Program-made: the position numbers and the translations under genes
Shown here: positions 1 to 9,858 of the stretch, piece after piece
How the letters are laid out: the number at the start of each line of letters is the position of its first letter
Position numbering within the stretch: position 1 is the first letter of the stretch
Notes under the pieces: generated by a model
Database searches by the model: none
Told to the model about the DNA's origin: nothing
What the model saw: only the letters and a program-made list of their open reading frames with translations
Assembly: GCA_963698995.1 (NCBI GenBank)
Contig: CAVOTD010000007.1
Location: 1-64,000, forward strand
Source: AP-15 sp963698995
GTDB lineage: Bacteria; Pseudomonadota; Alphaproteobacteria; ATCC43930; CGMCC-115725
DNA: 64,000 nt
Reading direction: 5' to 3'

Positions 1-1
1 G

Positions 2-595
2 CACACGGCACTGTCGCCGAAAGGCGAGATTTACGTCTCCGACGGCTATGGCAACGCCAAGGTGCACAAATATTCGCCGGACGGGAAATTGCTGATGTCG
101 TGGGGCGACCCCGGCACTAATCCCGGCGAGTTCAACATCGTGCACAACATCTGCACCGATGCCGATGGCTGGGTCTATGTCGCCGACCGCGAGAACCACC
201 GGGTCCAGGTGTTCGACGGCAACGGCAAATACGAGACGCAGTGGAACAACCTGCATCGCCCGTGCGGGCTCTTCATGGATTATACCCGCCACCCGGTCTG
301 CTATATCGGCGAGCTCGGCCCGGTGCAGCCGGTCAACCGCAACAGCCCAAACCTCGGCCCGCGGGTCAGCATCGTCGACAACCAGGGCAAGCTGCTGTCG
401 CGCTTTGGCGATATGCATGCCGGCACCGCGCCGACCGCCTTTCTCGGCCCGCATGGGCTCAGCGTCGACTTGCGCGGCGATCTCTACGTCGGCGAGGTCT
501 CGTGGACCCAATGGCCGCAATTCTATCCCGACACGCCGCGGCCGGCTTATATCGTTCGCTGCAGAAATACGAGCGCTCGAGAGTTGCGCTCTTAG
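2..595 (+). CDS. NHL-repeat beta-propeller protein, 5' truncated by the window edge
   Basis: The frame is already open at base 2, so the N-terminus lies outside the window. The visible part holds NHL-type propeller blades, with repeated units such as GEIYVSDGYGN, GWVYVADRENHRVQVF and GDLYVGEVSW. Proteins like this are often annotated as peptidyl-alpha-hydroxyglycine alpha-amidating lyase-like, but no amidating function can be inferred. It is a close tandem paralogue of the next gene: most residues match through the shared region. I see no membrane segment in the visible part. The substrate is unknown. Confidence 0.8.
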   Translation, partial: HTALSPKGEIYVSDGYGNAKVHKYSPDGKLLMSWGDPGTNPGEFNIVHNICTDADGWVYVADRENHRVQVFDGNGKYETQWNNLHRPCGLFMDYTRHPVCYIGELGPVQPVNRNSPNLGPRVSIVDNQGKLLSRFGDMHAGTAPTAFLGPHGLSVDLRGDLYVGEVSWTQWPQFYPDTPRPAYIVRCRNTSARELRS

Positions 596-626
596 GATGA
601 GGCGATGCCTTTGAGGCAAAGAAAAT

Positions 627-664
627 CCTGAGGAGGGCGAGCGCCGCCGCGGCGGCTCCTCAGG
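627..664. repeat. Intergenic hairpin repeat between the two NHL genes
   Basis: Perfect 9-bp arms (CCTGAGGAG at 627-635 and CTCCTCAGG at 656-664) enclose a GC-rich loop that is itself palindromic (gccgccgcggcgg). The CCTGAGGAG core resembles the dispersed 'CTCCTCAGGATGAGG' element common in Bradyrhizobium-like genomes and seen again near 34.2 kb. It could also act as a transcript-stabilising hairpin or a weak terminator. No T-run follows it. Confidence 0.5.
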
Positions 665-711
665 CAGGTGAGGACGCACCGCGCTGGTCCAAAATCTGAG
701 GGAGGATGGTA

Positions 712-1674
712 ATGCCGGAGATCGTTGGCACTGGCGATTTCAAGTACCGCATCATCGAGAACTGGGCGAAGCTGCCGCGACGGCTGGTCGTTCAAGGAAG
801 TCGCCGCGGTCGGCGTCGACAACAAGGACAACGTCTATGCCTTCAGCCGCGGCGAGCACCCGGTCATGGTGTTCGACCGCGACGGCAACTTCCTGCGCTC
901 GTGGGGCGAAGGCGCAGTATCCGCGGGCGCACGGCGTCCATATGGGGCCGGACGATTCGATCTACCTGACCGACGATGGCGGCCATTTCGTGCGCAAATG
1001 CTCACTCGACGGGAAGCTGTTGCTCGAGATCGGCGTGCCCGGCAAGCCGGCGGCGTATATGAGCGGCGAGCCGTTCCACCGCTGCACCCACACCGCGCTG
1101 TCGCCGAAGGGCGAGATCTACGTCTCCGACGGCTACGGCAACGCCAAGGTGCACAAATATTCGCCCGACGGCAAATTGCTGATGTCGTGGGGCGAGCCCG
1201 GCACCGGTCCTGGCGAGTTCAACATCGTCCACAACATCTGCACCGATGCCGATGGCTGGGTCTATGTCGCCGACCGCGAGAACCACCGCGTCCAGGTGTT
1301 CGACGGCAACGGCAAGTACGAGACGCAGTGGAACAATTTGCACCGCCCGTGCGGGCTCTACATGGATTATACCCGCCACCCGGTCTGCTATATCGGCGAG
1401 CTCGGCCCGTCGATGGCGGTCAACCTGAAGAGCCCGAACCTCGGTCCGCGGGTCAGCATCGTCGACCACCAAGGGAAACTGCTCAGCCGGTTTGGCGACC
1501 CGCATGCGAGCCTTGGGCCGACTGGTTTCATCGGCCCGCACGGCATGTGCGCCGACTTCGCGCGGCGATCTTTACGTCGGCGAAGTCTCCTGGACTTTGT
1601 GGCCGGGGGCCTTTCCGGGCGAACCGCGGCCGGACAATATTCGTTGCTTCCGCAAGTTCGAGAAGGTTCGCTGA
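712..1674 (+). CDS. NHL-repeat beta-propeller protein, frameshifted
   Basis: This is the second copy of the tandem NHL pair. ATG 712 follows a GGGAGG ribosome site. Similarity to the family continues through three frames. The breaks lie near 778 (extra base before DGWSF), near 915 (after SWGEG) and near 1560 (one extra C relative to the first copy, before RGDLYVGE). Each is a single-base indel in GC-rich sequence. Repaired, the protein would be about 320 residues of propeller blades. Its stop overlaps the zapA start (ATGA). The indels may be sequencing errors or real inactivation, and the sequence alone cannot decide. The substrate is unknown. Confidence 0.7.
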
Positions 1675-1973
1675 TGAGCGAGGTCAGCGTTTCGGTCAAC
1701 GGCCGCTCGTTCAAGATCGCCTGCGAGGACGGGCAGGAGCCTCGCATCCGCCGCCTGGCTCAGTATGTCGACGCCAAGGTCGGCGAGTTTGTCGCCAATG
1801 TCGGCCAGGTTGGCGAGGCCCGGCTGCTGTTGCTCGCCGCGCTCGTCATCGCCGATGAACTGTCGGACGCCAACGATGCTCTGGAACGCGCCGGGTCGAA
1901 CGCGGCGGCGAGCGGCGTCCAGGGCATGTCAAAACGGATCGAGCCCATTGCAGCGCGCCTCGACACACCCTAG
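1674..1973 (+). CDS. zapA: Cell division protein ZapA
   Basis: The 99-residue protein has the ZapA layout: an N-terminal beta-hairpin (VSVSVNGRSFKIACEDGQE), then a long helix containing LLLLAALVIADEL that forms the dimer/tetramer coiled coil. ZapA binds FtsZ and bundles its filaments at mid-cell. The ATG overlaps the TGA of the upstream NHL gene. The gene lies immediately before a 6S RNA candidate, the usual zapA-ssrS arrangement in proteobacteria, which supports the call. Confidence 0.85.
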   Translation: MSEVSVSVNGRSFKIACEDGQEPRIRRLAQYVDAKVGEFVANVGQVGEARLLLLAALVIADELSDANDALERAGSNAAASGVQGMSKRIEPIAARLDTP

Positions 1974-1999
1974 CTTGCAGATGCGGAGTGGGGCTGGGC

Positions 2000-2190
2000 G
2001 GCGCGTTAGGCCGCATGTTACCCCGGGGCCGATTCCTACCTCTTGGGGGCTGTCCCTGCCGGAGTCGTGGCTTCGGCACATGGCCACCCACCTGCTACGG
2101 CGGGCCACGGTGGGTTTGCACGCCGACGGTCGAACCGGCTCCACCCCGCAGCTTTACCCGCCGGAGACCGCGCGACCCCGGCCTCTACGC
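2000..2190 (+). ncRNA. ssrS: 6S RNA candidate (SsrS)
   Basis: The stretch after zapA carries no convincing reading frame. It contains TCTTGGGGGCTGTCCCTG, which resembles the conserved central-bubble segment of alphaproteobacterial 6S RNA, and a terminal hairpin whose arms CCCACC and GGTGGG face each other near 2088-2125. 6S RNA binds the housekeeping RNA polymerase holoenzyme as a mimic of an open promoter. The position downstream of zapA is the classic one. Ends are approximate. The gene often found next, a 5-formyltetrahydrofolate cyclo-ligase, is absent here. Confidence 0.65.
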
Positions 2191-2205
2191 GCGGAGCGAT
2201 GATCC

Positions 2206-3026
2206 TTGAGAATCCTGTTTTGCGGCGATGTGGTGGGCCGGCCCGGCCGTGATGCCGTCAAAAAGCATGTGCCTGACGCTGCGGCGGCAACTCGATATCG
2301 ATCTTGTCGTGGTGAACGCCGAGAACGCGGCGGGTGGTTTCGGTTTGACCGAGCGCCTGTGCGGCGAGTTCTACGATTGCGGGGTCGACGTCCTGACGAC
2401 CGGCAATCACGTCTGGGACCAGCGCGAGATCATCCCCTACATCGACCGCGATCCGTGTGTCCTGCGGCCGGCAAATTTCCCGAAAGACACGCCGGGCGCC
2501 GGATGGCGAGCTGCATCCCGTGGCCGGGCGCCGCGTCCTGGTCGTCAATCTGATGGGCCGACTGTTCATGGACGCGCTCGACGACCCCTTCGCCCGGCTC
2601 AACGAAATTCTCGCCGATCATCGGCTCGGGGACGATGTCGCGGCAATCCTCGTCGATTTTCACGCCGAGGCGACGAGCGAGAAGATGGCTCTCGGCCATT
2701 TCGCCGACGGCCGCGTCTCGGCGGTCTTTGGAACCCACACGCATGTGCCGACCGCCGACGCGCAGATCCTGCCGGGCGGCACCGCGTACCTGACCGATGC
2801 CGGGATGTGCGGCGACTATGATTCGGTAATCGGGGTGCAGAAGGACCCGGCAGTACGCCGGTTTGTCCCCAAGATGCCGGGCGAGCGCCCCCAGGTCGCC
2901 GGTGGCGAGGCTACATTGTGCGGCGTCTTTCTCGAAACCGACGATCGCAGCGGCCTCGCCCGGGCGCTCGAGCCGGTCCGAATCGGTGGTCGTCTGACGC
3001 CGCAACTGCCGATGCGTGAAGGGTAA
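2206..3026 (+). CDS. YmdB-family (TIGR00282) metallophosphoesterase, frameshifted
   Basis: The start is a TTG (M-RILFCGDVVGRPGRDAV). The metallophosphoesterase signature appears in order: GD near residue 8, NAEN, TTGNHVWD, DFHAEATSEK and GTHTHVPT. These residues hold the two-metal centre, and Bacillus YmdB is a 2',3'-cyclic nucleotide phosphodiesterase. The first motifs are in one frame, the middle in a second (break near 2278) and the last third in another (break near 2500). Repaired length would be about 273 residues, close to the family norm. The gene sits just upstream of yebC-ruvCAB. The two indels may be assembly errors, because all metal ligands are retained. Confidence 0.75.
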
Positions 3027-3197
3027 ATGCTTCGACGCATCGGCATGGCCTTCGCTCTCGCTCTCCGGAGGCGGAAGGGCCAGATTGCGCTCTGCGGCGT
3101 GTCGCCGAGATGCCCCAATCCTGCCATATTGGGTTGTTAGCCCACGCTTCCCGAGCATTTCCGGCCTTAATGCCGACTGGGAGCGGCGCGGAGCGCA

Positions 3198-3947
3198 ATG
3201 GCGGGCCACTCGCAATTCAAGAACATCATGTACCGGAAGGGCGCGCAGGACAAAAAGCGCGCCAAAGTCTTTACCAAGATCATCCGGGAACTGACGACCG
3301 CCGCCCGCACGGGTCTGCCTGACCCGGCGGCCAACCCGCGGCTGCGCGCCGCCGTTCTCGCGGCCCGCCAGGCCAATATGCCAAAAGACACGGTCGAGCG
3401 CGCGATCAAGCGCGGCGCCGGCGGCGGAGCGGACGACGCCTATGAGGAAGTCCGCTATGAGGGCTATGGACCGGGTGGGACCGCCGTCATCGTCGAAGCG
3501 CTGACCGACAATCGCAACCGCACCGCCAGTGAGGTGCGGGCCGCCTTCACCAAGGCGGGTGGAGCGCTGGGCGAGACCAACAGCGTCAGCTTCATGTTCG
3601 ACCGCGTCGGCGAAATCACCTATCCGGCGACCACTGCCGGTGCGGACGAGATGTTCGAGGCCGTCATTGAGGCCGGAGCGGACAACCTCGAGAACGATGC
3701 CGAGCAGCACTTGGTGACCGCAGCGCCCGAGGATTTCAACACGGTTCGTGATGCCCTCGAAAGCCGATTCGGTCCGGCCAGCTCGGCGCGCCTCGCCTGG
3801 CGCCCGAAGACGACCTCGGAAATCGACGAGAATACCGCGGCCAACCTGTTCAAGTTGCTCGAGACGCTCGAGGACAGCGATGATGTCCAGAACGTCTATG
3901 CCAATTTCGAGGTGGCTGAGGACGTTATGGCGCGCCTCGGCGCCTGA
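3198..3947 (+). CDS. yebC: YebC/PmpR family protein
   Basis: The 249-residue protein opens with MAGHSQFKNIMYRKGAQDKK, the near-invariant N-terminus of the YebC/TACO1 family. Family members are linked to transcription regulation and to relieving ribosome stalling at proline stretches. The central GGAxxG and EGYGPGG motifs and the acidic C-terminus are all present in one intact frame. It lies 28 bp before ruvC, the usual alphaproteobacterial order. Confidence 0.95.
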   Translation: MAGHSQFKNIMYRKGAQDKKRAKVFTKIIRELTTAARTGLPDPAANPRLRAAVLAARQANMPKDTVERAIKRGAGGGADDAYEEVRYEGYGPGGTAVIVEALTDNRNRTASEVRAAFTKAGGALGETNSVSFMFDRVGEITYPATTAGADEMFEAVIEAGADNLENDAEQHLVTAAPEDFNTVRDALESRFGPASSARLAWRPKTTSEIDENTAANLFKLLETLEDSDDVQNVYANFEVAEDVMARLGA

Positions 3948-3975
3948 TCGCGCCGCAGGCCGGGACTGACACGCA

Positions 3976-4470
3976 ATGCGGGTTTTGGGGCTCGATCCCG
4001 GGCTGCGGCATACCGGCTGGGGGGTCATCGATGTGTCCGGCAACCGGCTGACCCATGTCGCCGATGGGGTTGTGCATGCCGCCATCGATCAGCCGCTGGC
4101 GATGCGGCTGGTCGCGCTGTTCCGGCAGATCACGTCGGTGGTTGAGCTCTTCCGGCCGGACGAGGCAGCGGTCGAAGAGACCTTTGTCAACCGCAACCCG
4201 GCCTCGACCTTGAAGCTTGGCGTTGCCCGCGGCGTCGTGTTGCTGGCTCCGGCCGAGCGGGGACTTCCGGTCGCCGAATATTCGGCGAACCTCGTCAAGA
4301 AGGCCGTCGTCGGAGTGGGCCACGCCGAGAAAACCCAGGTGCAGCTGATGGTGCAGCGATTGCTGCCCGGTTGCAACGGCGGCACGCCGGACGCGGCGGA
4401 CGCGCTGGCAGTGGCGATCTGTCATGCCAATCATGCAGCGACCCGACGGCTCCGGGACGCGCTGGCATGA
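3976..4470 (+). CDS. ruvC: Holliday junction endonuclease RuvC
   Basis: RuvC cuts Holliday junctions symmetrically during recombination repair, working with RuvAB. The 164-residue protein has the RNase H-like fold signature LGLDPGLRHTGWG. All four acidic catalytic positions are visible: Asp7, Glu67 (VEETFVN), Asp139 and Asp142 (PDAADALAVAICHA). The TGA overlaps the ruvA ATG, so the two are probably translationally coupled. Confidence 0.96.
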   Translation: MRVLGLDPGLRHTGWGVIDVSGNRLTHVADGVVHAAIDQPLAMRLVALFRQITSVVELFRPDEAAVEETFVNRNPASTLKLGVARGVVLLAPAERGLPVAEYSANLVKKAVVGVGHAEKTQVQLMVQRLLPGCNGGTPDAADALAVAICHANHAATRRLRDALA

Positions 4471-5087
4471 TCGCCAAGCTTGCCGGCGTCGTCGATCAGA
4501 TCGAGCCCGACGCGGTGGTGATCGACGTCAACGGCGTCGGCTACCGGGCCTTCTGCTCGACGCGGACGATCGGCCGTTTGCCGCCGCATGGTTCGATGGC
4601 GCAAATGCTGATCGAGACGCATGTTCGCGAGGATCATATCCACCTCTACGGCTTTATCGATACAGCCGAGCGCGATTGGTTTCGTCTGCTGACGACAGTG
4701 CAGGGGGTCGGTGCCCGGCTGGCGCTGTCGATCCTCTCGGTCGTCGCGCCCGAAACGCTCGGTCTGGCGATCCTGGCTCAAGACAAATTGGTTCTGACGC
4801 AAGCCGAGGGTGTTGGGCCGAGGCTCGCCGCGCGCATCGTCAACGAGTTGCGCGACAAGGCCGGCGGCGTCGCGGCGCCCACATCGTCCTCGGCGGCCGC
4901 CGCCTCGATGCCGGCCGAGCCGATCGTTGATCGGGTGGCCACTGCCGATGCGATCTCGGCATTGGAGAACCTCGGGGTTGGCCGGGCCGAGGCGCTGAGC
5001 GCGATTGCGGCGGCCTCGAACCGGCTCGGCCGGCAGGCCGCGGCCGATCTGCTGATCAAAGCCAGTTTGGAGGAACTGGCGCGATGA
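4467..5087 (+). CDS. ruvA: Holliday junction DNA helicase subunit RuvA
   Basis: RuvA binds the four-way junction as a tetramer and loads RuvB. The start MIAKLAGVVD at 4467 overlaps the ruvC stop (ATGA) and is preferred over an upstream in-frame ATG inside ruvC. The 206-residue protein has the OB-fold N-terminus (VIDVNGVGYRAF), helix-hairpin-helix motifs around residues 70-130 (VQGVGARLALSIL, AEGVGPRLAARIV), an Ala/Ser linker and a small C-terminal domain III that contacts RuvB (ALENLGVGRAEALSAI). Confidence 0.96.
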   Translation: MIAKLAGVVDQIEPDAVVIDVNGVGYRAFCSTRTIGRLPPHGSMAQMLIETHVREDHIHLYGFIDTAERDWFRLLTTVQGVGARLALSILSVVAPETLGLAILAQDKLVLTQAEGVGPRLAARIVNELRDKAGGVAAPTSSSAAAASMPAEPIVDRVATADAISALENLGVGRAEALSAIAAASNRLGRQAAADLLIKASLEELAR

Positions 5088-6148
5088 ACGATGCAGCAAT
5101 CCGGGTCGTTGCTCCCGAAGAAGCCGAGCACGACGCCGCAGAGGGCTCGGTGCGGCCGTCGACGCTCGCGGAGTTTGTCGGCCAGGACCAGTTGCGCGAC
5201 AATCTGCGAATTTTCATCGACGCGGCAAATAGCCGGGCCGAGGCGCTCGACCATGTCTTATTTTTTGGTCCACCCGGGCTCGGAAAGACGACACTCGCAC
5301 AGATCGTCGCCGGCGAAATGGGCGTCGGGTTTCACGCGACCTCGGGTCCGGTGATACAGCGCGCCGCCGATCTCGTCGCATTGTTGACGAAACTGGGCCC
5401 GCGCGAGGTCTTGTTCATCGACGAGATCCATCGCCTGCCGCCGGCGGCCGAGGAGTACCTCTACCCGGCGATGGAGGATTATCAGATCGACCTGATTATC
5501 GGTCAGGGGCCCGGGGCGCGATCGATGCGCTACCGGATCGAGCCGTTCACCCTGATCGGCGCCACGACCCGTTCGGGCTTGATCACCCGGCCGTTGCGCG
5601 AGCGTTTCGGCATCCCGCTGCGTCTCGTTTTTTACAAGCCGGCGGAACTCGGGATGATCGTCAGCCGGGCTGCCCGGATGCTCGGTGTCGATTTGCGCCC
5701 CGACGGCGCGGCCGAGATCGCGCGACGCGCGCGCGGCACTCCGCGGGTGGCGATCCGTCTGCTGCGCCGGGTCCGCGACTTTGCCGCCGTCGAGCAGCTG
5801 ACCAGCATCGATGCCGCCGCGGCCGATGCGGCGCTCCTCCGACTCGATGTCGATGGCCGCGGTCTCGACGGCATGGATCGGCGCTACTTGCGCTGTATTG
5901 CCGAAAACTACGCCGGCGGTCCGGTCGGGGTCGAGACGCTAGCGGCGGCGCTCGGCGACGAGCGCGATGTCGTTGAAGAGGTCATCGAGCCGTACCTGAT
6001 CCAGGAAGGTTTTGTTCAACGCACGCCGCGCGGCCGCCTGTTGACCCAAATCGCCTTTCGCCATCTCGATCTGCCGATGCCGGCGAGCCTGCCTACCCAA
6101 CTCGATCTTCTCGCCGTGCTGCCGCCCGAAGCCGAGGACGCACTCTGA
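5084..6148 (+). CDS. ruvB: Holliday junction branch migration ATPase RuvB
   Basis: RuvB is the AAA+ motor that drives branch migration with RuvA. The 354-residue protein begins inside the ruvA stop (ATGA overlap). It has Walker A GPPGLGKTT, Walker B LFIDEIHR, sensor 1 GATTRSG, an arginine-rich sensor 2 region (GTPRVAIRLLRR) and the winged-helix C-terminus (RTPRGRLLTQIAFRHL). It completes a tightly packed ruvCAB operon. Confidence 0.97.
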   Translation: MNDAAIRVVAPEEAEHDAAEGSVRPSTLAEFVGQDQLRDNLRIFIDAANSRAEALDHVLFFGPPGLGKTTLAQIVAGEMGVGFHATSGPVIQRAADLVALLTKLGPREVLFIDEIHRLPPAAEEYLYPAMEDYQIDLIIGQGPGARSMRYRIEPFTLIGATTRSGLITRPLRERFGIPLRLVFYKPAELGMIVSRAARMLGVDLRPDGAAEIARRARGTPRVAIRLLRRVRDFAAVEQLTSIDAAAADAALLRLDVDGRGLDGMDRRYLRCIAENYAGGPVGVETLAAALGDERDVVEEVIEPYLIQEGFVQRTPRGRLLTQIAFRHLDLPMPASLPTQLDLLAVLPPEAEDAL

Positions 6149-6190
6149 CGCCGACAATTGTCCAAAAGACGCCATAAAGGGCCGACAACA

Positions 6191-6919
<729 letters not shown>

Positions 6920-6921
6920 CT

Positions 6922-7419
6922 ATGGCGGTCTCGGGCCTCGGCGGCAACGGTCACCGCCTCCCCGGGCGCTACCGGCCGATGTCGGAAATCAACGTGACGC
7001 CGCTGGTCGACGTGATGCTGGTCCTGCTCGTTGTCTTTATGGTCGCGGCGCCCTTGCTGACGGTCGGCGTGCCGGTCGATCTGCCGCAGACCCAAGCCCC
7101 GCCAATCACCGAGCCGAAGGAACCCCTTGTCATCACGATCAATGGTGAAGGGCACATTTTTGTTCAGGATTTGGAAATCCCGACCGACGCTCTGGTCCCA
7201 CGCTTGCAGGCAATCACCAACAGCAATCCCGACGCGCTGCTCTACGTCCGTGGCGACCGGACAATCAATTATGGCCGGGTCGTCGAGGTCATGAGCCTGG
7301 TCAGCACTGCTGGCTTTCGCAAGGTGTCGCTGATCGCCGAATCACCGAAAGGAGCGCCGGGGAAAGCCGCTTCCGGCGCGACGCCGTCCGACCGATCGGC
7401 GCGGTCGGTCAGGCGCTGA
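6922..7419 (+). CDS. tolR: Tol-Pal system protein TolR
   Basis: TolR (ExbD family) pairs with TolQ in the proton channel. The 165-residue protein has a short cytoplasmic tail, a single membrane segment holding the conserved aspartate (Asp30 in PLVDVMLVLL) and a periplasmic domain ending in a disordered Ser/Arg-rich tail. The motif SEINVTPLVDVMLVLLVVFM is diagnostic. The ATG lies 2 bp after tolQ. Confidence 0.95.
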   Translation: MAVSGLGGNGHRLPGRYRPMSEINVTPLVDVMLVLLVVFMVAAPLLTVGVPVDLPQTQAPPITEPKEPLVITINGEGHIFVQDLEIPTDALVPRLQAITNSNPDALLYVRGDRTINYGRVVEVMSLVSTAGFRKVSLIAESPKGAPGKAASGATPSDRSARSVRR

Positions 7420-7442
7420 GACCAACTGCTCGTTTCCTGCCG

Positions 7443-8450
7443 ATGAGCTTGGCGATCGCAGAACCGGGACTGGCCGGCGCCGCCGAGGTCCCGGACGAAC
7501 TGTCCGGTGGCATCACCACCCGCGGGATTGCGTTGTCGGCGGTGCTGCACATCGTGCTCGGCGGCGTGATGATTATCGGGCTGCCGAAACTTTTCGATCC
7601 GCCGCCGGTGGAAGAGATGCCGGTAGCCGTTGAGCTCGTGACGATCGCTCCGGAAACGCGAGCGACCCATCCCAACCCGAACACGCCACGCCCGGATGCC
7701 AAGCCGGAGCCGGCCGAAGTCGAGACGACCGTTGCAAAGCCGGAGCCAAAGCCCGAGCCGCCAAAACCTGCTCCCGTCCCACCATCCGCGGCCGCGGTTG
7801 CGCCAATGCCGGAGCCGCAGCCACCCGCTGATGCCAAGCCCGCACCGCCAGTTCCGCAGACGCTTCCCGAGCCCAAGCCCGAACCCCCGAGAGCCGTCGA
7901 GAAAGTCGAGCCGCCCAAACCCAAGGAAAAGCCTGAACCGCCGCGGCAGGTGGCGAAGAATGAAGTAAAGCCGGAGGACAAGAAGCCGGAAGAAAAGAAG
8001 TACGATCCCGGCCAATTCGCTGCACTGCTGAAGAATCTCGCTTCGCAGCATAACGTGCCGTCGCTCGACGCTGCGCCGCAGAAACCTCAGGCAGCATCGG
8101 CGAGGGCGTCCTCGCAGCCCAAGGCCCCACTCGGCAGCCAGCTGACCGCCAGCGAGCTCGACTTGATTCGGCACCAGATCGCGCGGTGCTGGAATGTGCC
8201 AGCGGGCGCCCGCGGCGCAAAAGATCTGGTTGTCGAGATCAAGGTCGTCGTCGATCGCGACGGCTCGGTTCAGCAGGCTACGATCGTCGATCAAGGCCGC
8301 CTCGGCGGTGACCCCTCGTTCCGCGCGGCCGCCGAAAGCGCGCGGCGCGCGTTCTTCAACCCACAATGTCGGCCGCTGCACTTGCCCGCCGAAAAATACG
8401 CGATCTGGAAAGATCTCGTCGTCGACTTCAGCCCAAAGGACATCTTATGA
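7443..8450 (+). CDS. tolA: Tol-Pal system protein TolA
   Basis: TolA spans the periplasm and links TolQR to TolB/Pal. The 335-residue protein has one membrane helix near residues 27-50 (ALSAVLHIVLGGVMIIGLP). A long Pro/Lys/Glu-rich linker with repeated KPEP units covers about residues 75-190. The C-terminal TonB-like domain includes IRHQIARCWNVPAGA and VDRDGSVQ. The stop overlaps the tolB start (ATGA), indicating coupling. The Pro-rich linker, in place of the Ala/Lys helix of enterics, is typical of alphaproteobacteria. Confidence 0.93.
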   Translation: MSLAIAEPGLAGAAEVPDELSGGITTRGIALSAVLHIVLGGVMIIGLPKLFDPPPVEEMPVAVELVTIAPETRATHPNPNTPRPDAKPEPAEVETTVAKPEPKPEPPKPAPVPPSAAAVAPMPEPQPPADAKPAPPVPQTLPEPKPEPPRAVEKVEPPKPKEKPEPPRQVAKNEVKPEDKKPEEKKYDPGQFAALLKNLASQHNVPSLDAAPQKPQAASARASSQPKAPLGSQLTASELDLIRHQIARCWNVPAGARGAKDLVVEIKVVVDRDGSVQQATIVDQGRLGGDPSFRAAAESARRAFFNPQCRPLHLPAEKYAIWKDLVVDFSPKDIL

Positions 8451-9787
8451 AAAGAAGCCGCCGAATAGTGGCCGGTGCAGTTACTGGGGCCCTGCTTATG
8501 CTGTTGCCCTTGGGCGCCCCAGTGCGCGCCGAATTGCGCATCGACATCACCAGCGGCAAGGTCGAGCCGATGCCGATCGCGCTGCCCGCCTTCCCTGGCA
8601 GCACCGCCAACGAGAGCCAGGCCGGGCGCGATATCGCCGGTGTCGTTTCGGCGGATCTCGAGCATTCGGGCCTGTTTCGCCCACTCGATCCGCGCAGCTT
8701 CATCCAGAACATTTCGGAATCCGATGCGCAGCCACGGTTTCCCGATTGGCGGCAGATCAATGCCCAGGCGCTCGTGACGGGTTCGGTCAAGACGCAAGGC
8801 GATGGGAGGCTCCGGGTCGAGTTCCGTCTGTGGGACGTCCTTGCCGAGCAGCAGCTGACCGGGTTTGGCTATACGACAACGCAGCAGAACTGGCGCCGCA
8901 TCGCCCATATCGTGTCCGACGAGATCTACAAAAGAATTACCGGCGAAGAAGGCTATTTCGACACCCGCATCGTCTATGTCTCGGAATCCGGCGCGGCGGA
9001 CAGGCGGGTGAAGCGCCTTGCCATCATGGATCAGGACGGAGCCAACAACCGCTTCCTGACCGACGGTCGAGTCCTTGTGCTGACGCCCCGGTTTTCGCCG
9101 ACCGCACAGGAAATTACCTATCTCTCGTACGGCAGTGGTGCACCGCGCGTTTATCTCTTCAATATCGACACCGGCCAGCAGGAAGTCGTCGGCGACTTTC
9201 CCGGCATGACGTTTGCCCCGCGGTTTTCGCCCGACGGTAACCGGGTCGTCCTGAGCCGTGCCGAAAATGGCGTCAGCAATCTCTTCGCTCTCGATTTGCG
9301 AACGCGGCGCCCGACGCGCCTCACCGACAGTCAGGCGATCGACACCTCACCTTGCTTCTCGCCGGATGGCAGCAAGATCGTATTCAATTCCGATCGGGGC
9401 GGCTCGCAGCAGCTTTACTTGATGAATGCCGACGGCAGCGATGTTAAACGACTGAGCTTTGGTTCGGGCAAATACGGCACGCCGGTCTGGTCGCCGCGCG
9501 GCGACCAGATCGCCTTCACCAAAATTGATGGCGGCTCGTTTTTCATCGGCGTGATGCGGCCGGACGGCTCGGGCGAGCGCTTGCTGACGCGGGATTTTCT
9601 GGTTGAAGGGCCGACATGGGCGCCAAATGGCCGGGTGCTGATGTACTTTCGCCAGTCGCCGTCCGATTCGCGTGGTCATGGCGGTTCTACCCGCCTATTT
9701 TCGATCGACTTGACCGGGTCAAATCAGCACGAGGTGATAACCCCGCAGGATGCTTCGGACCCGGCGTGGTCTCCGTTGCTTCGCTAG
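8447..9787 (+). CDS. tolB: Tol-Pal system beta-propeller protein TolB
   Basis: TolB is the periplasmic partner of Pal and TolA. The 446-residue protein from ATG 8447 begins with a Sec signal (KRSRRIVAGAVTGALLMLL, cleavage near VRA-E). It continues with the alpha/beta amino-terminal domain and a six-bladed WD40-like propeller with repeated units such as PRFSPDGNRVV, PCFSPDGSKIVF and PVWSPRGDQIAF. It overlaps the tolA stop by 4 bp. Confidence 0.96.
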   Translation: MKRSRRIVAGAVTGALLMLLPLGAPVRAELRIDITSGKVEPMPIALPAFPGSTANESQAGRDIAGVVSADLEHSGLFRPLDPRSFIQNISESDAQPRFPDWRQINAQALVTGSVKTQGDGRLRVEFRLWDVLAEQQLTGFGYTTTQQNWRRIAHIVSDEIYKRITGEEGYFDTRIVYVSESGAADRRVKRLAIMDQDGANNRFLTDGRVLVLTPRFSPTAQEITYLSYGSGAPRVYLFNIDTGQQEVVGDFPGMTFAPRFSPDGNRVVLSRAENGVSNLFALDLRTRRPTRLTDSQAIDTSPCFSPDGSKIVFNSDRGGSQQLYLMNADGSDVKRLSFGSGKYGTPVWSPRGDQIAFTKIDGGSFFIGVMRPDGSGERLLTRDFLVEGPTWAPNGRVLMYFRQSPSDSRGHGGSTRLFSIDLTGSNQHEVITPQDASDPAWSPLLR

Positions 9788-9858
9788 GCCAACAAAGTAG
9801 GGATCAGAGCCGTTTTTGGCTTTCCGATGGGCACCACTTTTCGACGAGGGGGATTGAT

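Noticed and set aside
2430..4085. Long open frame of about 551 codons on the minus strand across the ymdB-like and yebC genes
   Set aside because: It runs antisense to well-recognised genes, has no recognisable domain, and is explained by high-GC codon bias.
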